A stretch of DNA of 64,000 bases from Oasisia sp. SBJ-2009 (Eukaryota > Annelida > Polychaeta > Sabellida > Siboglinidae), in assembly GCA_964017155.1 (NCBI GenBank), contig OZ024861.1:15544226-15608225 (forward strand), read 5' to 3'. The notes under the pieces are model-generated. The model worked only from the letters and a program-made list of their open reading frames with translations. It searched no databases and was not told the DNA's origin. Both the position numbers and the translations under genes were made by a program. Positions 46,576 through 58,556 of the stretch are shown here, one piece after another (the stretch's first letter is position 1; each line of letters starts with the position of its first letter).

Positions 46576-47483
46576 GTGTACGGAGGTTGCTCCTTGACAA
46601 TTGGCGATGATACGGTTTCACCATCACACAGCATAAGGAATCTGGGAGTGCACATGGATCAACATCTGATGATGACAGATCATGTGACTGCTGTGTGCGC
46701 CGCATGTAACTACCATCTTGTTGTTTGCGTTTGGTTAATTGGAAACGGGGTGATTTGCTGCTCTGTCCGCCGCCATTTTGTAAATAAAATATTTCGCGGT
46801 AAAATTCAGCGCTATTTTAAAATATTTCATGGAGATCGCAAAAATATTTGTTTCAGCAAAATCATAAATATACATAAGGATTGTATCGTACGCCCGTAAG
46901 CCCGTGCAGATCGCAAAAATCCGTAAGGCTTACGGGAAAACCGTACAAGTTGACACCTCTGAGACTGTCATCAATACGGCACTATCTAACAACAGAAGCC
47001 GCGAAAAGTGCAGTCAATGCACTCGTCACATCTCGACTTGACTACTGCAACTCACTGTTGCATAACATCCCGTTAACACAGACAGCTCGGCTACAGCGTG
47101 TCCAGAACAATGCAGCAAGGCTAATAACACGCACCAATAAACATGACCACATCACACCAGTGTTGAAGGAGCTGCATTGGCTGCCAGTTGAGAGCCGAAT
47201 CGCCTTCAAAATGTTGGTAATGACTTTTAAATGCATGAATGGATTGGCGCCGTCTTATCTGGCAGAACTTGTTAAACCACGAAAGCGTGACGGACGCCTA
47301 CGCCAGAACTATGCGCCAACACTGCACCAAGGCATGACAAAGAAGTGTGTTGGTGATTCGGCATTTGGCGCAGCAGCACCTCGACTGTGGAATGAACTAC
47401 CTGTGAACATTCGTGCGTCCGGGACATTACCCATATTTAGAAAGTATTTAAAGACATATCTTTTTAGTAGACATTTCAATTAA
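46576..47483 (+). pseudogene. L2-like ORF2 C-terminus interrupted by an insertion
   Basis: The first part reads SIRNLGVHMDQHLMMTDHVT and CAACNYHL; after the 242-bp insertion, RLSSIRHYLTTEAAKSAVNA, TSRLDYCNSLLHN, LQRVQNNAARLI, LHWLPVESRIAFKMLV, APRLWNELPVNIR and FRKYLKTYLFSRHFN. This is the connection and C-terminal region of an L2/CR1-type ORF2. The YADD region and everything before it are missing. Apart from the insertion the second part is open to its stop, so the copy is not very old. Confidence 0.8.
46719..46960. mobile_element. 242-bp nested insertion of unknown class
   Basis: Lies between ACTACCATCT and GAGACTGTCA, which are contiguous in the expected LINE coding frame. It has no obvious terminal inverted repeats. 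Internally it contains a hairpin (CCCGTAAGCC and GGCTTACGGG, 46894-46937) and a direct repeat GATCGCAAAAAT (46833 and 46909 regions). The ends ATCT and CTCT may be a poor target duplication. Confidence 0.55.
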
Positions 47484-48007
47484 TTTAAATTGTTTTAAAA
47501 TGACGGACATTGCATTATAATTTCTTTTTAGTGTAATAATATTTTAATTAGTGTTTATGTTTTAGATTAATTTATAGATTTATATGTATGTTTACGTACA
47601 GAGTTTTAGAAAGGGTTTTAATTTTATATTAATATATATATATATATATATAATTTGCATACCATGTTTTAGTACTATACATCTTAAAAGCAGTGTTTAA
47701 TATAATTTATTTATATAATTTACATACAAAGATTTGCGAGTTAGTATGATTTATATTAATTTATATAATTTACATTTTTATTTATTAATATACATTAATT
47801 TTAGTATTTTTCTTGTGCAGCGCATCGATCCGCCATGCGGGAATTAGCGCTATATAAAAACTGTATTATTATTATTATTATTATAAATGATTAGCATATT
47901 CACTGCACATATTCAGATACCTACAAATAATTTAATTATCAGCTCTATAAACCACGGAAACTTACTGTTCAACTAAATTGTACACACTGAATGCTAAATG
48001 TTGGCCA

Positions 48008-49810
48008 TACATACTTTGATATCCTGTTGTGTATATATATATACATTTTTGGACTTATATATATATATACACACATAAAAAATAACACGATAAACTGCCT
48101 CAGCAATTGTATCACAAACTGTTCTAGATACCAGAGTACTACCAACGAGATGTTGATTTCTGAGACATCTCATAGACTGAATGTCAACCAAGGCTAGAGA
48201 TGACCATCTTCCTTTGAGTGACTAGACTTGGCTGAATGCGACCTCTTGACCTTCTTCAAACATGCATAGGATGTCCCTGCCAATTTAACTCTCCAGGTAC
48301 GCAATGAGGGTAGACAGGGTTACCCACATTGACAAAACGGTAGTTGTATTGAATATTATTACAACAGTATCCAGCCAATATGCCACAAGTTATGATGTCA
48401 ATGGATGCAAATTATTTGGACAAAATGTAACAGGACCTATGTAATGCATTAATGTTAGACAAACAATTTCTCACCTACGCAGAATTACCGGGTGTCGAAA
48501 ATTATAACAGGAATTGCACCAATTTGTATGTGGAAAATGCACAACTAAAGGGTACTGCAGTTGACTCAACCCACCTCTGCAATGGTGCCAATATGGAATC
48601 AAGTTTTCAAAATACACACACATGTATTATTTTGTTTAGCATTTGAACATGATATGGATTTGAACCCTCCAAACTGCAGTACTACAAAATTATTTCGAAT
48701 TATTTTTATTTGAGTGTCTGGGCACTTATTTTAAATGTGACACAGTGTCCTGTTATATTATGCTTAATGCGCAGTGACATTCTGTGGCATTTTGTTCCGG
48801 ATTTGCTGTATTAACAGAAATCGATGTACTTGATGGAGTAAAAAAGCAACTTACCTGGGTTGACTGCATAACTTACATACAGCAAGCAACTTGTACAGAA
48901 AGCTATGATACAAGAGTTAGACTTCATCTGAAACAGAAGAAACAAACGGTACTTAACATCAGGTGATCAAATTTACCAGATCCACACAACAATCAGAAAT
49001 GAAATGTCAATTCCAGAACTGGAACTGATGTTGTGCTTAAAAAGTATTTCGCATTGAAACTGGTGACAATAATGAATTAGAAAGATATGGGATTATTGTA
49101 CAAGTTAAAAAAATAGATATCCTTTATTTAAAACTACTAAGGGTTGATTATGCTTGAAATTACAAGTGTTCAATTAATCTGAATTCATGTACTGTTTGAT
49201 TTGACATGTCTTAGCTTTAAAATTTCATATGGGAATCCATGACCTACATTACTGAATTATTATTCATAGAAATGCAACAAAATCACAAGAAGACAACAAC
49301 AAAATGTTCATACAAAACAATGTCAAAACATTTACAGAATGGTATAATATTCAAAATGACACTGTCAGTTTACGGACGTTTCTTTTCAGTCAATTGCAAA
49401 TTGGATTAGATCGGCCTGGACAACACTGGCTGAAATACACGCACAGCGAGTTTGAAGAACATCAGTTTGGAGGTGTGAATATGACGTGGCTGAAGGCCAC
49501 ATCAAGGTGAACCCCGCTTCCTGTGAGCCACCAGGTGGGTCCGGGGAATCAATCAGGAGGCTCAGGCACATCGCACCTTCGTGAAATTGTGAGTCACATG
49601 TTGAGTGAACACGTCCTCTCCAGAAAACTATGGCTGAGATGCTACTAATGGCCTGGGAATGGGTAGATTTATGTTTATGCTTGTTCGATCATACCTGGAA
49701 CGTTGGTTGGTCACATGTACTTTTGGACTCATGTTCAATGTGTATTTGTTCGTGGACTTATTTGTTTATGGGAATGTTTATTTGTGGGATTATTTATTCA
49801 GTTGTTCATA
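48008..49810. other. Intergenic DNA, nothing recognised
   Basis: Short (TA)n at 48030-48072; the rest is unique. Frames of 60-68 codons (48452, 48784, 49304) have no recognisable domain or splice support. Confidence 0.35.
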
Positions 49811-49990
49811 TATATATATGTGTATGTGTACGTGTACGTGTACGTGTACGTGTACGTGTACGTGTACGTGTACGTGTACGTGTACGTGTACGTGTACGTG
49901 TACGTGTACGTGTACGTGTATGTACACGTACACGTACACGTACACGTACACGTACACGTACACATACACATATACATATATATATATACA
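49811..49990. repeat. Strand-switching hexamer array (GTGTAC)n / (GTACAC)n
   Basis: (CGTGTA)n from 49827 to about 49919 turns into its reverse complement (CACGTA)n from about 49924 to 49961. ATATATGTGTATGTG on the left mirrors CACATACACATATACATATA on the right. The whole tract is one long palindrome of unequal arms. Confidence 0.93.
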
Positions 49991-50506
49991 TGTATATATG
50001 TTTGTAGATGGTTTTTCATTTTTTCTGACTCTCATTCAAACTCGATAACTGCTCGTCTACAACTGGAGTGTTTACTGTCATTCTCAGTTCACAAAGTTTA
50101 TCATCTGGTTGAGGCTTGATGTGGTGGAATTGCCTACAAACATTGCCGCAGATAGTCCCACATGAGACATAGGCACATAGAACAAAGTGCTTGGGAAAAT
50201 TCTCATAATGAAGTGCAATAACCGCAACTCAATGGGGGCAGAGTGGCTTCAAAGACACGAGTAGAGGTCACTACTGACCACTAACATCATGGGATATCTG
50301 TCGGTCAACAGTGATGTAAACAATTCTTCTCTATTGAAAACAACCCACAAATGTCAAGTAACAGACGCAATCTATGTCAATCAAGCAGAAGTAACATATA
50401 AGAGACTGAAGAGTTTGGAGAGGTCACTCAGAGCTACATACTTGCAATTTCTAAAATTAATCAACCTAGATTATACAAACCAGATAAGCATACAAAAAAA
50501 ACAAAT
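49991..50506. other. Intergenic DNA, nothing recognised
   Basis: The 81-codon frame at 50289-50534 runs into the hairpin below and has no domain. Confidence 0.35.
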
Positions 50507-50598
50507 AAAATACATCAACAGAGAAACTGCGTAAACCCTGTGATGGCTCATCTCAGGGTTTATTTTCTGATAATGCAGTTTCTCTGTTGATGTATTTT
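50507..50598. repeat. Bulged hairpin with perfect 24-bp arms
   Basis: Outer arms 50507-50530 and 50575-50598 are perfectly complementary (AAAATACATCAACAGAGAAA then CTGC). Inner arms TAAACCCTG (50532-50540) and CAGGGTTTA (50554-50562) form a second stem, with a 13-nt loop and a 12-nt one-sided bulge. Weaker pairing extends outward into A/T runs. Confidence 0.9.
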
Positions 50599-52034
50599 AA
50601 ATTTTTTGGTATTCTTTTATCTGATGCTCAATTTTGGGCAATTATTGACCATCTTGAGGTCAGATCTTGAGGAAGGAAAAGAACCCCTGCAAGTTGTCTA
50701 CTTTTGCCAATATGAAAATTCAATTTTTAGTCTAAAATGACGCAGGCATGACCTTTTCTTACCAAAAGAAGAACAGCCCCCATCGGAACTACTACAGTCT
50801 GAATTAACATGACATATCTCGGATTAACACAGCCTATCTCTGATGCATGTAAATGAAAAGTCTCACATAAGACACCCAAACCCTTGGAGACACATAGCAT
50901 TATGCACACAATGCCCCGGGAATATTTCTTAATTCCTCCATCGTCCATATATATTCAAGTAGTAGAAGAACGTTGTTTCCAGTGGGATTAAAACCACACA
51001 GAAAAACGGATGCAGCAGAGTCGCGGGAAAGGTATGAATGGCTGGTGTGACATAAAACCATATTACTGGCACATCTAATGGACCAGACGTGCTGTGATGG
51101 TGTCAGTGACATCTGATAAGCCCGCCTGCTTCTATGGATCTTTACAACAGTTGTTGTATGTATATCTCACCCTCAAGGTCCTGGATCTCTGGTCCATCAG
51201 TTCTCTCACTCCCCAGCCCATTCATTGGATCCCTGCCCTGGATCTTTCTGTCTTCATGGTATTCCAAGAACTCCGACAATCGAGCAATAATTCCACAATT
51301 CTGTAGTGTGGCGTGTGGCTTAGGACAAGCTAAATGGTTTTAGATATAATAAAAAATAAATTAAAGTACTCAGAATGTTCAAAAGGTGAAGATATTATGA
51401 AATTAAACCATTACGAGAAATTTGTTTTAGTTACAATATTCCCAAAGTATATAATAATACTACAAGTGTCTTCCGCCCTCGTGGCAGCCAGGTTGCGCAA
51501 GCAACCCGCTCCTACGACTGCTTAAACTGCTTCTCTAGAATTGCTTTGTGTAGTATACACCATCCAGTTCTTTTTAATGCGATTCGGCGCAGGTTTTCCA
51601 TGTCAGCCCTGGTCTTTAGGCGCATGCCGATCTGCTGCAGATCGGTGTCAAGCAACCTTAAAACTAATGACTATTTTACATAGCTGGTAAAAAACTAATT
51701 GTGTCAAGCAGCAAGTTGGCAACGGCTAAAACAGACCAACTCCACTGAGTTTAGCATTGTTGCCTATCACAAGTGTCTAAAAACTATACACGAGGTACTG
51801 TACATGGTATGGGATGTCAGAAGAAACCTGGCACCACAGAAGACAGACCAGACACGACACTTCTACTACATCCCACTCAAGAGATGTGCAAGTGAATGCA
51901 TGTTCTAGCATATAGCAAAAGCTGCTATTCCCATTGGTAGAACACTGCTCTCCTGTTTAGGTGCTGCTGTAGTCACACCACTACTTCAGAGAAACCACCA
52001 CTGAAGACCACAGGAACAACTGGCAGGAGAATGT
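50599..52034. other. Intergenic DNA with a possible LINE relic
   Basis: Mostly unique. See the weak minus-strand relic at 51510-51660. 51990-52034 is a diverged partial unit of the following 54-bp array. Confidence 0.35.
51510..51660 (-). pseudogene. Possible LINE ORF2 C-terminal relic
   Basis: The minus-strand frame reads DLQQIGMRLKTRADMENLRR, IALKRTGW, then ILHKAILEKQFKQS and a stop. The DL-IG-A-ALxRxxW pattern recalls the C-terminus of RTE-type ORF2 proteins. It is short and without flanking evidence. Confidence 0.25.
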
Positions 52035-52530
52035 GAACAAGTGGACCAGTCTACCACTAATGACCCTCTTGAAGACCACAGAAGGCAGAACAGACTGGAC
52101 CAGTCTACCACTAAAGACCCTCTTGAAGACCACAGAAGGCAGAACAGACTGTACCAGTCTACCACTAAAGTCCCTCTTGAAGACCACAGAAGGCAGAACA
52201 GACTGGACCAGTCTACCACTAAAGACACTCTTGAAGACCACAGAAGGCAGAACAGACTGGACCAGTCTACCACTAAAGACACTCTTGAAGACCACAGAAG
52301 GCAGAACAGACTGTACCAGTCTACCACTAAAGACACTCTTGAAGACCACAGAAGGCAGAACAGACTGGACCAGTCTACCACTAATGACACTCTTGAAGAC
52401 CACAGAAGGCAGAACAGACTGTACCAGTCTACCACTAAAGACACTCTTGAAGACCACAGAAGGCAGAACAGACTGGACCATTCTACCACTAAAGTCCCTC
52501 TTGAAGACCACAGAAGGCAGAACAAACTGG
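52035..52530. repeat. 54-bp tandem repeat, about 9 units
   Basis: Unit contains GACTGGACCAGTCTACCACT and CTCTTGAAGACCACAGAAGG. 54 is a multiple of 3 and the units lack stops, so four frames stay open. Variants (CTGTACCAG/CTGGACCAG, CCCTCTT/CACTCTT) show no synonymous bias I can see. Confidence 0.95.
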
Positions 52531-54248
52531 AGCAGACTGCCAACAGGCATTGCCTCTCTACAACAGTGCTGGTCAATGGATGAATGAAACAGTGACACAG
52601 ATCCCACCAGGTTGTACACAGATGCACCTGATTTCGACTAATGCATGAAGCAGGGCGCCAGAGGATCAGGAGTAAAAAGAGGCTTCGGCAGCTGCCCTGT
52701 ACACACAACAATGCATCACCCGCCTGTCTCGCGGACGAATTAATCACCTCGAAACAGAAGCCGACAAATCCGCGATTACACAATGACGGTGGGCGGCAAA
52801 CTGTGCTAGATTGTTAGGCGACATTCCCTATTCTGTGGCGGCATCAATATTTCATCGCATCCATTTTGTTCTTGGTTCTCATCAGGCAGGACGAGTCGCC
52901 GACTGTTAAATGCCCGTAAGACAACACGCGTGTGTAGGCATTGGTGACTTGTCAATGGCGGTGTCTTCAGTGCATCACAGGGAGGCGGAAGTAGAGCAAT
53001 TTTGTTCTCACTGTAGTTATTTAATACGCTGAATTCTGCTGCTGAGAAGTCAGATGGAAGATCAGTGTGTTATATATCAGATGGAGGCAAGAACACCTCA
53101 GTGTGCTACACAAATACAGAACACGAGCCTTACAGTCAACTCTCTGTACCAGCCCACACTGTCTGGACCATGTAAAACAAAACTAGAAACTCTCATGACA
53201 TCAGTTATTTTTCCCTACCACTATACGCAGTAAGGAAGTCCTTTTTTTCCCACAAACAGCAGAGGTGAATAGATGGTGAAGTGGTATCATTGACAACCTT
53301 GGATTCCTTTTAATTCAGGCTACACCACCACCTTTAAATACCATCTACCACATATCTCATCCCTTTCCTTATGCCAATGAAGCTCCTCCTAAACACAATA
53401 TTTTCAAACTGAGGAAGACCCTAGTATATCTGTAGTTATGGAAGCATATCAAGAGAGACATGCAGACAGACATTGACACATTAGATAACGGACGATGCGA
53501 CCAAAGACTTAAATGTATGTACTGAACTGTTAAAGGGTCTATCCCAGCCCTCCCCACTGAAACATTTCCCCCCCCCAAAAAAAAAGACACATTCAGCCTA
53601 GACACTCCTCAGACCACGTATTGTCAAATTTCGTTTAACAACTAACAACCAACAACACCAGATGTTTCATAGTACCTACAACCCACACTGAGTAACTTAA
53701 GAATTCATTTTTTGTAAAAACAATTGTTGACTGGAACCAACTTAACAAGTCACAGCTCCAGGCTGAAACCATAACTGATTTCAGCTGCCTGATCTGCGGC
53801 TCAAACACTCAATAACATGCGTACACCCCCTCCCCCCATCGTATATAATAGCCAATATTGACGTATCCCATTCAGAGTCAGAGTCAGACTAGAAGTTTAC
53901 CATACACAGAGAGGAAAAGGAGACATTTAGAAAGACAACACAGCTATAGAAGGCAGTGGAATGATGTTTAGATGAAGAACAAGACTCAAATAGAAAGACA
54001 GGGTCAGGAGATTTATAACTGTTTATGTTTGCGATAAATACAACTTAACAAGTTGATAAAACAACTTATGTCGCCCTGACCTCTCAAGATAGTAAGAGGA
54101 AAGACATTATTTTGGGGTATTGAGTGAAGGTTTTATATTGTGAACTAGGTAATATAGTGAAGTACAGAGAGATAGGTAGGTAGAGCCATCACATTAGGAC
54201 TTGAGGAAATGATGAAAATGTATTGCCAAGTTATGTAATTATAGTTAT
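52531..54248. other. Intergenic DNA with a balanced-composition island
   Basis: 52680-52990 is GC-balanced, non-repetitive and without an ORF (GACGAATTAATCACCTCG at 52734-52751), a candidate regulatory element. The remainder is unique with no gene recognised. Confidence 0.25.
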
Positions 54249-54249
54249 T

Positions 54250-54300
<51 letters not shown>

Positions 54301-54303
54301 TAT
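54249..54303. repeat. (TA)n microsatellite
   Basis: About 55 bp of TA. Confidence 0.95.
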
Positions 54304-54639
54304 TTTTATAGAATACCTTAAAATTCTGTATACATGTATGCTTATGAACAGCCTGGTTCCCTGTGTACATACTACACGGTATTAAATGCACAATAAGAAC
54401 ACTTGGTCACGATTGCTATTCAAATGTCTCAAAATCTCTGTTGCCAATATACAAAATACTTCAAAAAAGTTATTCCAAAAATACCTCCCTGTCAGGAAAG
54501 ATGACTGATGAAGATCATTAGAAGATAAAAGCAGAAATGACAGATGCATCTCCGGGGACACATTTCTGATGAATGTGTCACTTCCAGAGTCACACAATGT
54601 TTTTAAAATGTCGCATACAGGTTCCTGTCAGGTAACCCA

Positions 54640-54791
54640 CACATGCAGACACGCACACGCACGTACACATGCACGCACGCACGCACGCACACACGCACAT
54701 ACACACACACATACATACACACACGTCCACTTATACAAATACACACATATGCTCATACAAACACATACACACACACACACACACACACCCA

Positions 54792-54859
<68 letters not shown>

Positions 54860-54863
54860 CACA
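54640..54863. repeat. (AC)n / (GCAC)n compound microsatellite
   Basis: AC repeats with two GCAC blocks (54670-54690 and 54791-54848). The same tetranucleotide, in the opposite orientation, occurs at 36378-36430. Confidence 0.96.
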
Positions 54864-55694
54864 AACAAATGCCACCATCATTTGATTGGTGTATACCATT
54901 ATAATGAGTATGTTCTTCATCTTTTTATGTAATGAATAATACAAATAAAACAACTACCAGGTACCTCTTTAAGTTACTGAAGATGATAGATTGTTATAGG
55001 TAGTTAATCAATAACTGGCTAAATGTTTATTAATTTACATAGCACCATATATATACAACAGTATTCAAAAGTTCTAACAAAGAGCATACCTGGTAATGTT
55101 TTCTAAAACTTTGGAAAAAGAATCCTTCATTTAATAATAACAATTGTAAGCAGATAATATATTTATCAGTATGTTCTCCAACCATTGATGTTGTAAATGT
55201 TGCTGTACTTTTCCTATTTCTCTTGCACATAGATAAAAAAGATTTGTAGCACGCGGGGACGACAGGAAGCCATTAAGGTAGAGTCTGCATGTAGCTCATC
55301 TGCAGCAGTCAGTAAATGTCTGAGGCGACCACAGATGAAAGCTAATATGTATCCCCCAGGCAGAAACGAAACCAATTAATACAGAGCAGTGTCAACAGGC
55401 CAGCCAGGCATTGACAGTTACATTGGGATGGAACACATGACTGAGTAATTACACACATCCCCCAGTCTTGTGAGGTGGGCACGTCTAAGGTAAGGATTGG
55501 ACACGGGACAGGAAACATAGAACCCAGAGCGATTAAGGAGGATGTGACGCTAGTGTGTCATGCTGGTGTCAATGTGACGTCACATATAGAAATGATAATA
55601 TCATTAAACTAGAGGTCAGACAGTGGAGTAATAAAGAAGTTATCGGAATAATGGCTGATAATGTGTTGGGAGAGAGAGTGAGGGAGGGAGGAGG
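54864..55694. other. Intergenic DNA, nothing recognised
   Basis: Unique sequence with no supported gene. Confidence 0.35.
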
Positions 55695-55853
55695 AGGGAC
55701 TGACAGGGAGGAGGGACTGACAGGGAGGAGGGACTGACAGGGAGGAGGCACTGACAGGGAGGAGGCACTGACAGGGAGGAGGCACTGACAGGGAGGAGGC
55801 ACTGACAGGGAGGAGGCACTGACAGGGAGGAGGCACTGACAGGGAGGAGGGAC
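55695..55853. repeat. 17-bp tandem repeat, about 9-10 units
   Basis: Unit ACTGACAGGGAGGAGGC, with final G in the first units and C later; near-perfect. Confidence 0.96.
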
Positions 55854-55902
55854 ACAGAGGAGGCTGGTGACAGGAGGGCAACATTTAAATAAAGAGTGGC
55901 AC

Positions 55903-56008
55903 GATATATATATATATATATATGTACATGTATATATATATATATGTACATATACATATATATATATATACTGACCTGATATATATATATATACATATAT
56001 ATATATAG

Positions 56009-56050
<42 letters not shown>

Positions 56051-56178
56051 CTATATATATATAAATACATATGTATATGTACATGTTATATATATATATA
56101 TATATACATATATATATCTATATTATATATATATATAACATGTACATATATATATGTATTTATATATATATAGCTGTA

Positions 56179-56213
<35 letters not shown>

Positions 56214-56215
56214 TT
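55903..56215. repeat. Palindromic (TA)n complex beside the assembly gap
   Basis: TA repeats containing nested inverted segments: TATAGCTGTATATA and TATATACAGCTATA (about 56003-56055), and arms from 56047 to about 56098 mirrored at about 56124-56177 (ACAGCTATATATATATAAAT / ATTTATATATATATAGCTGT). Confidence 0.88.
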
Positions 56216-56300
56216 CATAAACACATGATAATCCTAGCTAATCTCTCTAGGTCCTGCTCCCGTTCCCACCTTCTCTGCCTCATTCTCTTCCCCTCTATCC

Positions 56301-56500
56301 NNNNNNNNNNNNNNNNNNNNNNNNNNNNNNNNNNNNNNNNNNNNNNNNNNNNNNNNNNNNNNNNNNNNNNNNNNNNNNNNNNNNNNNNNNNNNNNNNNNN
56401 NNNNNNNNNNNNNNNNNNNNNNNNNNNNNNNNNNNNNNNNNNNNNNNNNNNNNNNNNNNNNNNNNNNNNNNNNNNNNNNNNNNNNNNNNNNNNNNNNNNN
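56301..56500. other. Assembly gap (200 N)
   Basis: Exactly 200 undetermined bases, probably a placeholder. Any frame across it is meaningless. Confidence 0.99.
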
Positions 56501-58359
56501 TGATGATGCACAGACACATTTTCCCTGCCTCACCCTAAACAAAGTATCCGTCACTTCCACTCAGTGAAATTGACTAAACACAATGAACTGATTCGACAAA
56601 TTTCTGTCTGTTCCTAAAACGCTGAAGGCCGCTCACTTGAGAGCCTGGCACTTGGCGACGTGACGATGGATCGCTAAACGGTTACCCAGAGAGCATCGGA
56701 CGGTGAACACAAGTTAATAATTGATTGGTGGGAACGTTGCGAGTCCTCTGGCCCTTGCACCACCATCACTGAATGCTACTAACTGGGCAGACACAGGAAA
56801 TTGAACCAATGCCACCAAGGAAGTTGTGCCAAATGCACTGAATGCATTGCAAATTGACGCTTGATCGTCGAATGCTTTGTCGCTACGAGCCTCGATGGCA
56901 AGCCACTGCAGGAAGGATTTGTTGTCTGGCCAGTCCGTGGTGTCAACCTCAGGTCAAGGCAACCCTTTGTGGGTGGTCCATGTCTCTCGGTTAGTCTGAC
57001 TCCTGTGAGATTTGTATATATCTGGCACATCAGTTCCAGTATCAACCTACCTACTTGAACACAGGGATAGCAGGAATCTGCTGAAAAATGTATGAGGTGG
57101 AAATGGCTTTAAACTGCTTTTGTGATAGTAAATAATTTACCAGTAGTCGTAAGTTTCCACTTCTTTGAACAAGAGTGAACATAGTCAATTAATATCGTAA
57201 TTTTCAACAGTTTAATTACTGAAACATGTATGGTTTAAACATTCTCTGCCATTTTGTTTTGACGTTTTCGTGATTTATGCGTAACACCTCGAGAAAGTGT
57301 GAAATAACTTCTGACTATAAAATAATGTGTCTATCTTGGATATAGATTTTATTTCATTGTAATTTGATAGCTATAAAATACATAGTAAACTAACAAGAAT
57401 ATATCCTTTGTAATTTATACTGTCTTTGGTCATCCTGTTTAAACTGTCATGTGTTCTACGCTAGTATCCGCAGCATTGTTGACTCTAAATATACCTGTAG
57501 TATAATTCTACAGATTAACTTCTATCTATTGCTATATAACTAATTCTAGGTAATTCTTAAATATAGCATGCCATGTATAGCATTTTGATTTAAACTTATT
57601 CATTTTTATGTAACTGTTTATTTAATTAGTCAAAGAATATCTTTCAAGATATACTTACGTCATGTTTTCGTTAATTTATCACTGTTTTAGTAATCTAAAA
57701 AATTTCTTCCACATATAAATCACATTTGACCTCATTTAAAATAACTTATTTCAACTAATAATTTTAATACTGATGTATTGTAAGCACCTCCATATACATG
57801 TAAAACATTCTATCACAATATCTACAACAGGTGAACTTGTTTGAGTGGATCAGTAACCTTTGTACCGATATTCCCTCTCCTTGAACAATCCCACAGAGAC
57901 CAACTCTAATATAGGCTCAGCCCCCCTCATTGAAAGACAGAAGGCTCTATCCCTCGACCATTTAGCGTAACAACGTGTGCCAATTACAAATGAAGATTGG
58001 TACATCTCCCATAATGGCCATGAAGGCCCCTAGGTTCATTATCAACTCCTTGAACGCCAATAAATAACAGCAAGTGTGAAATATCGTCAACATAGGAACC
58101 TTCAGCACCACGATTCCATGCATTACCTTCACTGATGGCTTTATTTTTAGCACGTACAAGTCCACTGCAGCAAATCTATCACGAATCACTTCAAATTTTG
58201 TAATCTTTACTTGCCTGGATCTGTCAATTCTAAAGTAATGCTGTTTTGCTTTGCTTCAAGTGTGGCACTTGGGTCTGTGATTAAAATCGTTCAGTTATAA
58301 TTTAAGTGTTTCCTTCGTCCAATGGCCATGTGAAGCCTTTTATAGCAAGGGTGTTTCCT
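56501..58359. other. Intergenic DNA, nothing recognised
   Basis: 56570-57050 is GC-balanced with overlapping short frames on both strands (65 and 88 codons), none recognisable. 57060-57830 is AT-rich. Confidence 0.3.
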
Positions 58360-58556
58360 GCTTCAATGGGTGGCTGTGAACCTTCTTCTTTGCCTTTTCC
58401 CGCTAGGTGGGGTCAGCGGCCTGAATTCTTGATTTCCAGGATGTTCTGTCCTGGGCATCCTCCGGGGTAATCCACAGTTCCTGCATGTCCCTTCAGGTGC
58501 AATCCATCCATCTCCCTCTTGGTCTCCCCCTGGTTTTTTTCCTAGTTGGCTGTGAA
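58360..58556 (-). pseudogene. RTE-like LINE ORF2 C-terminal relic
   Basis: In one minus-strand frame, with in-frame stops, the sequence reads RGRWMDCT, then RDMQELWITPEDAQDRTSWK, then SRIQAADPT and a basic tail KAKKKVHSHP. The RPRGRW-D-AQDR-W pattern is the characteristic C-terminal end of RTE-type ORF2 proteins. An overlapping 66-codon open frame in another register is a shadow of it. No reverse transcriptase nearby, so this is a short 3' fragment. Confidence 0.6.

Larger units (their letters stand above)
46572..47893 (+). mobile_element. L2-like LINE, 3' half, with nested insertion
   Basis: Starts inside the reverse transcriptase thumb region, runs to the ORF2 stop at 47483 and an AT-rich 3' UTR. 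It ends with the hairpin-like CGCATCGATCCGCCATGCGG and an (ATT)n tail at 47867-47883. A 242-bp foreign segment interrupts it at 46719-46960. Confidence 0.8.

Noticed and set aside
52033..52783. 184-265-codon frames over the 54-bp array
   Set aside because: Unit length divisible by three and stop-free in four frames; no domain, and variants do not favour synonymous positions.
56215..56560. Frames across the N run
   Set aside because: Undetermined bases; no information.
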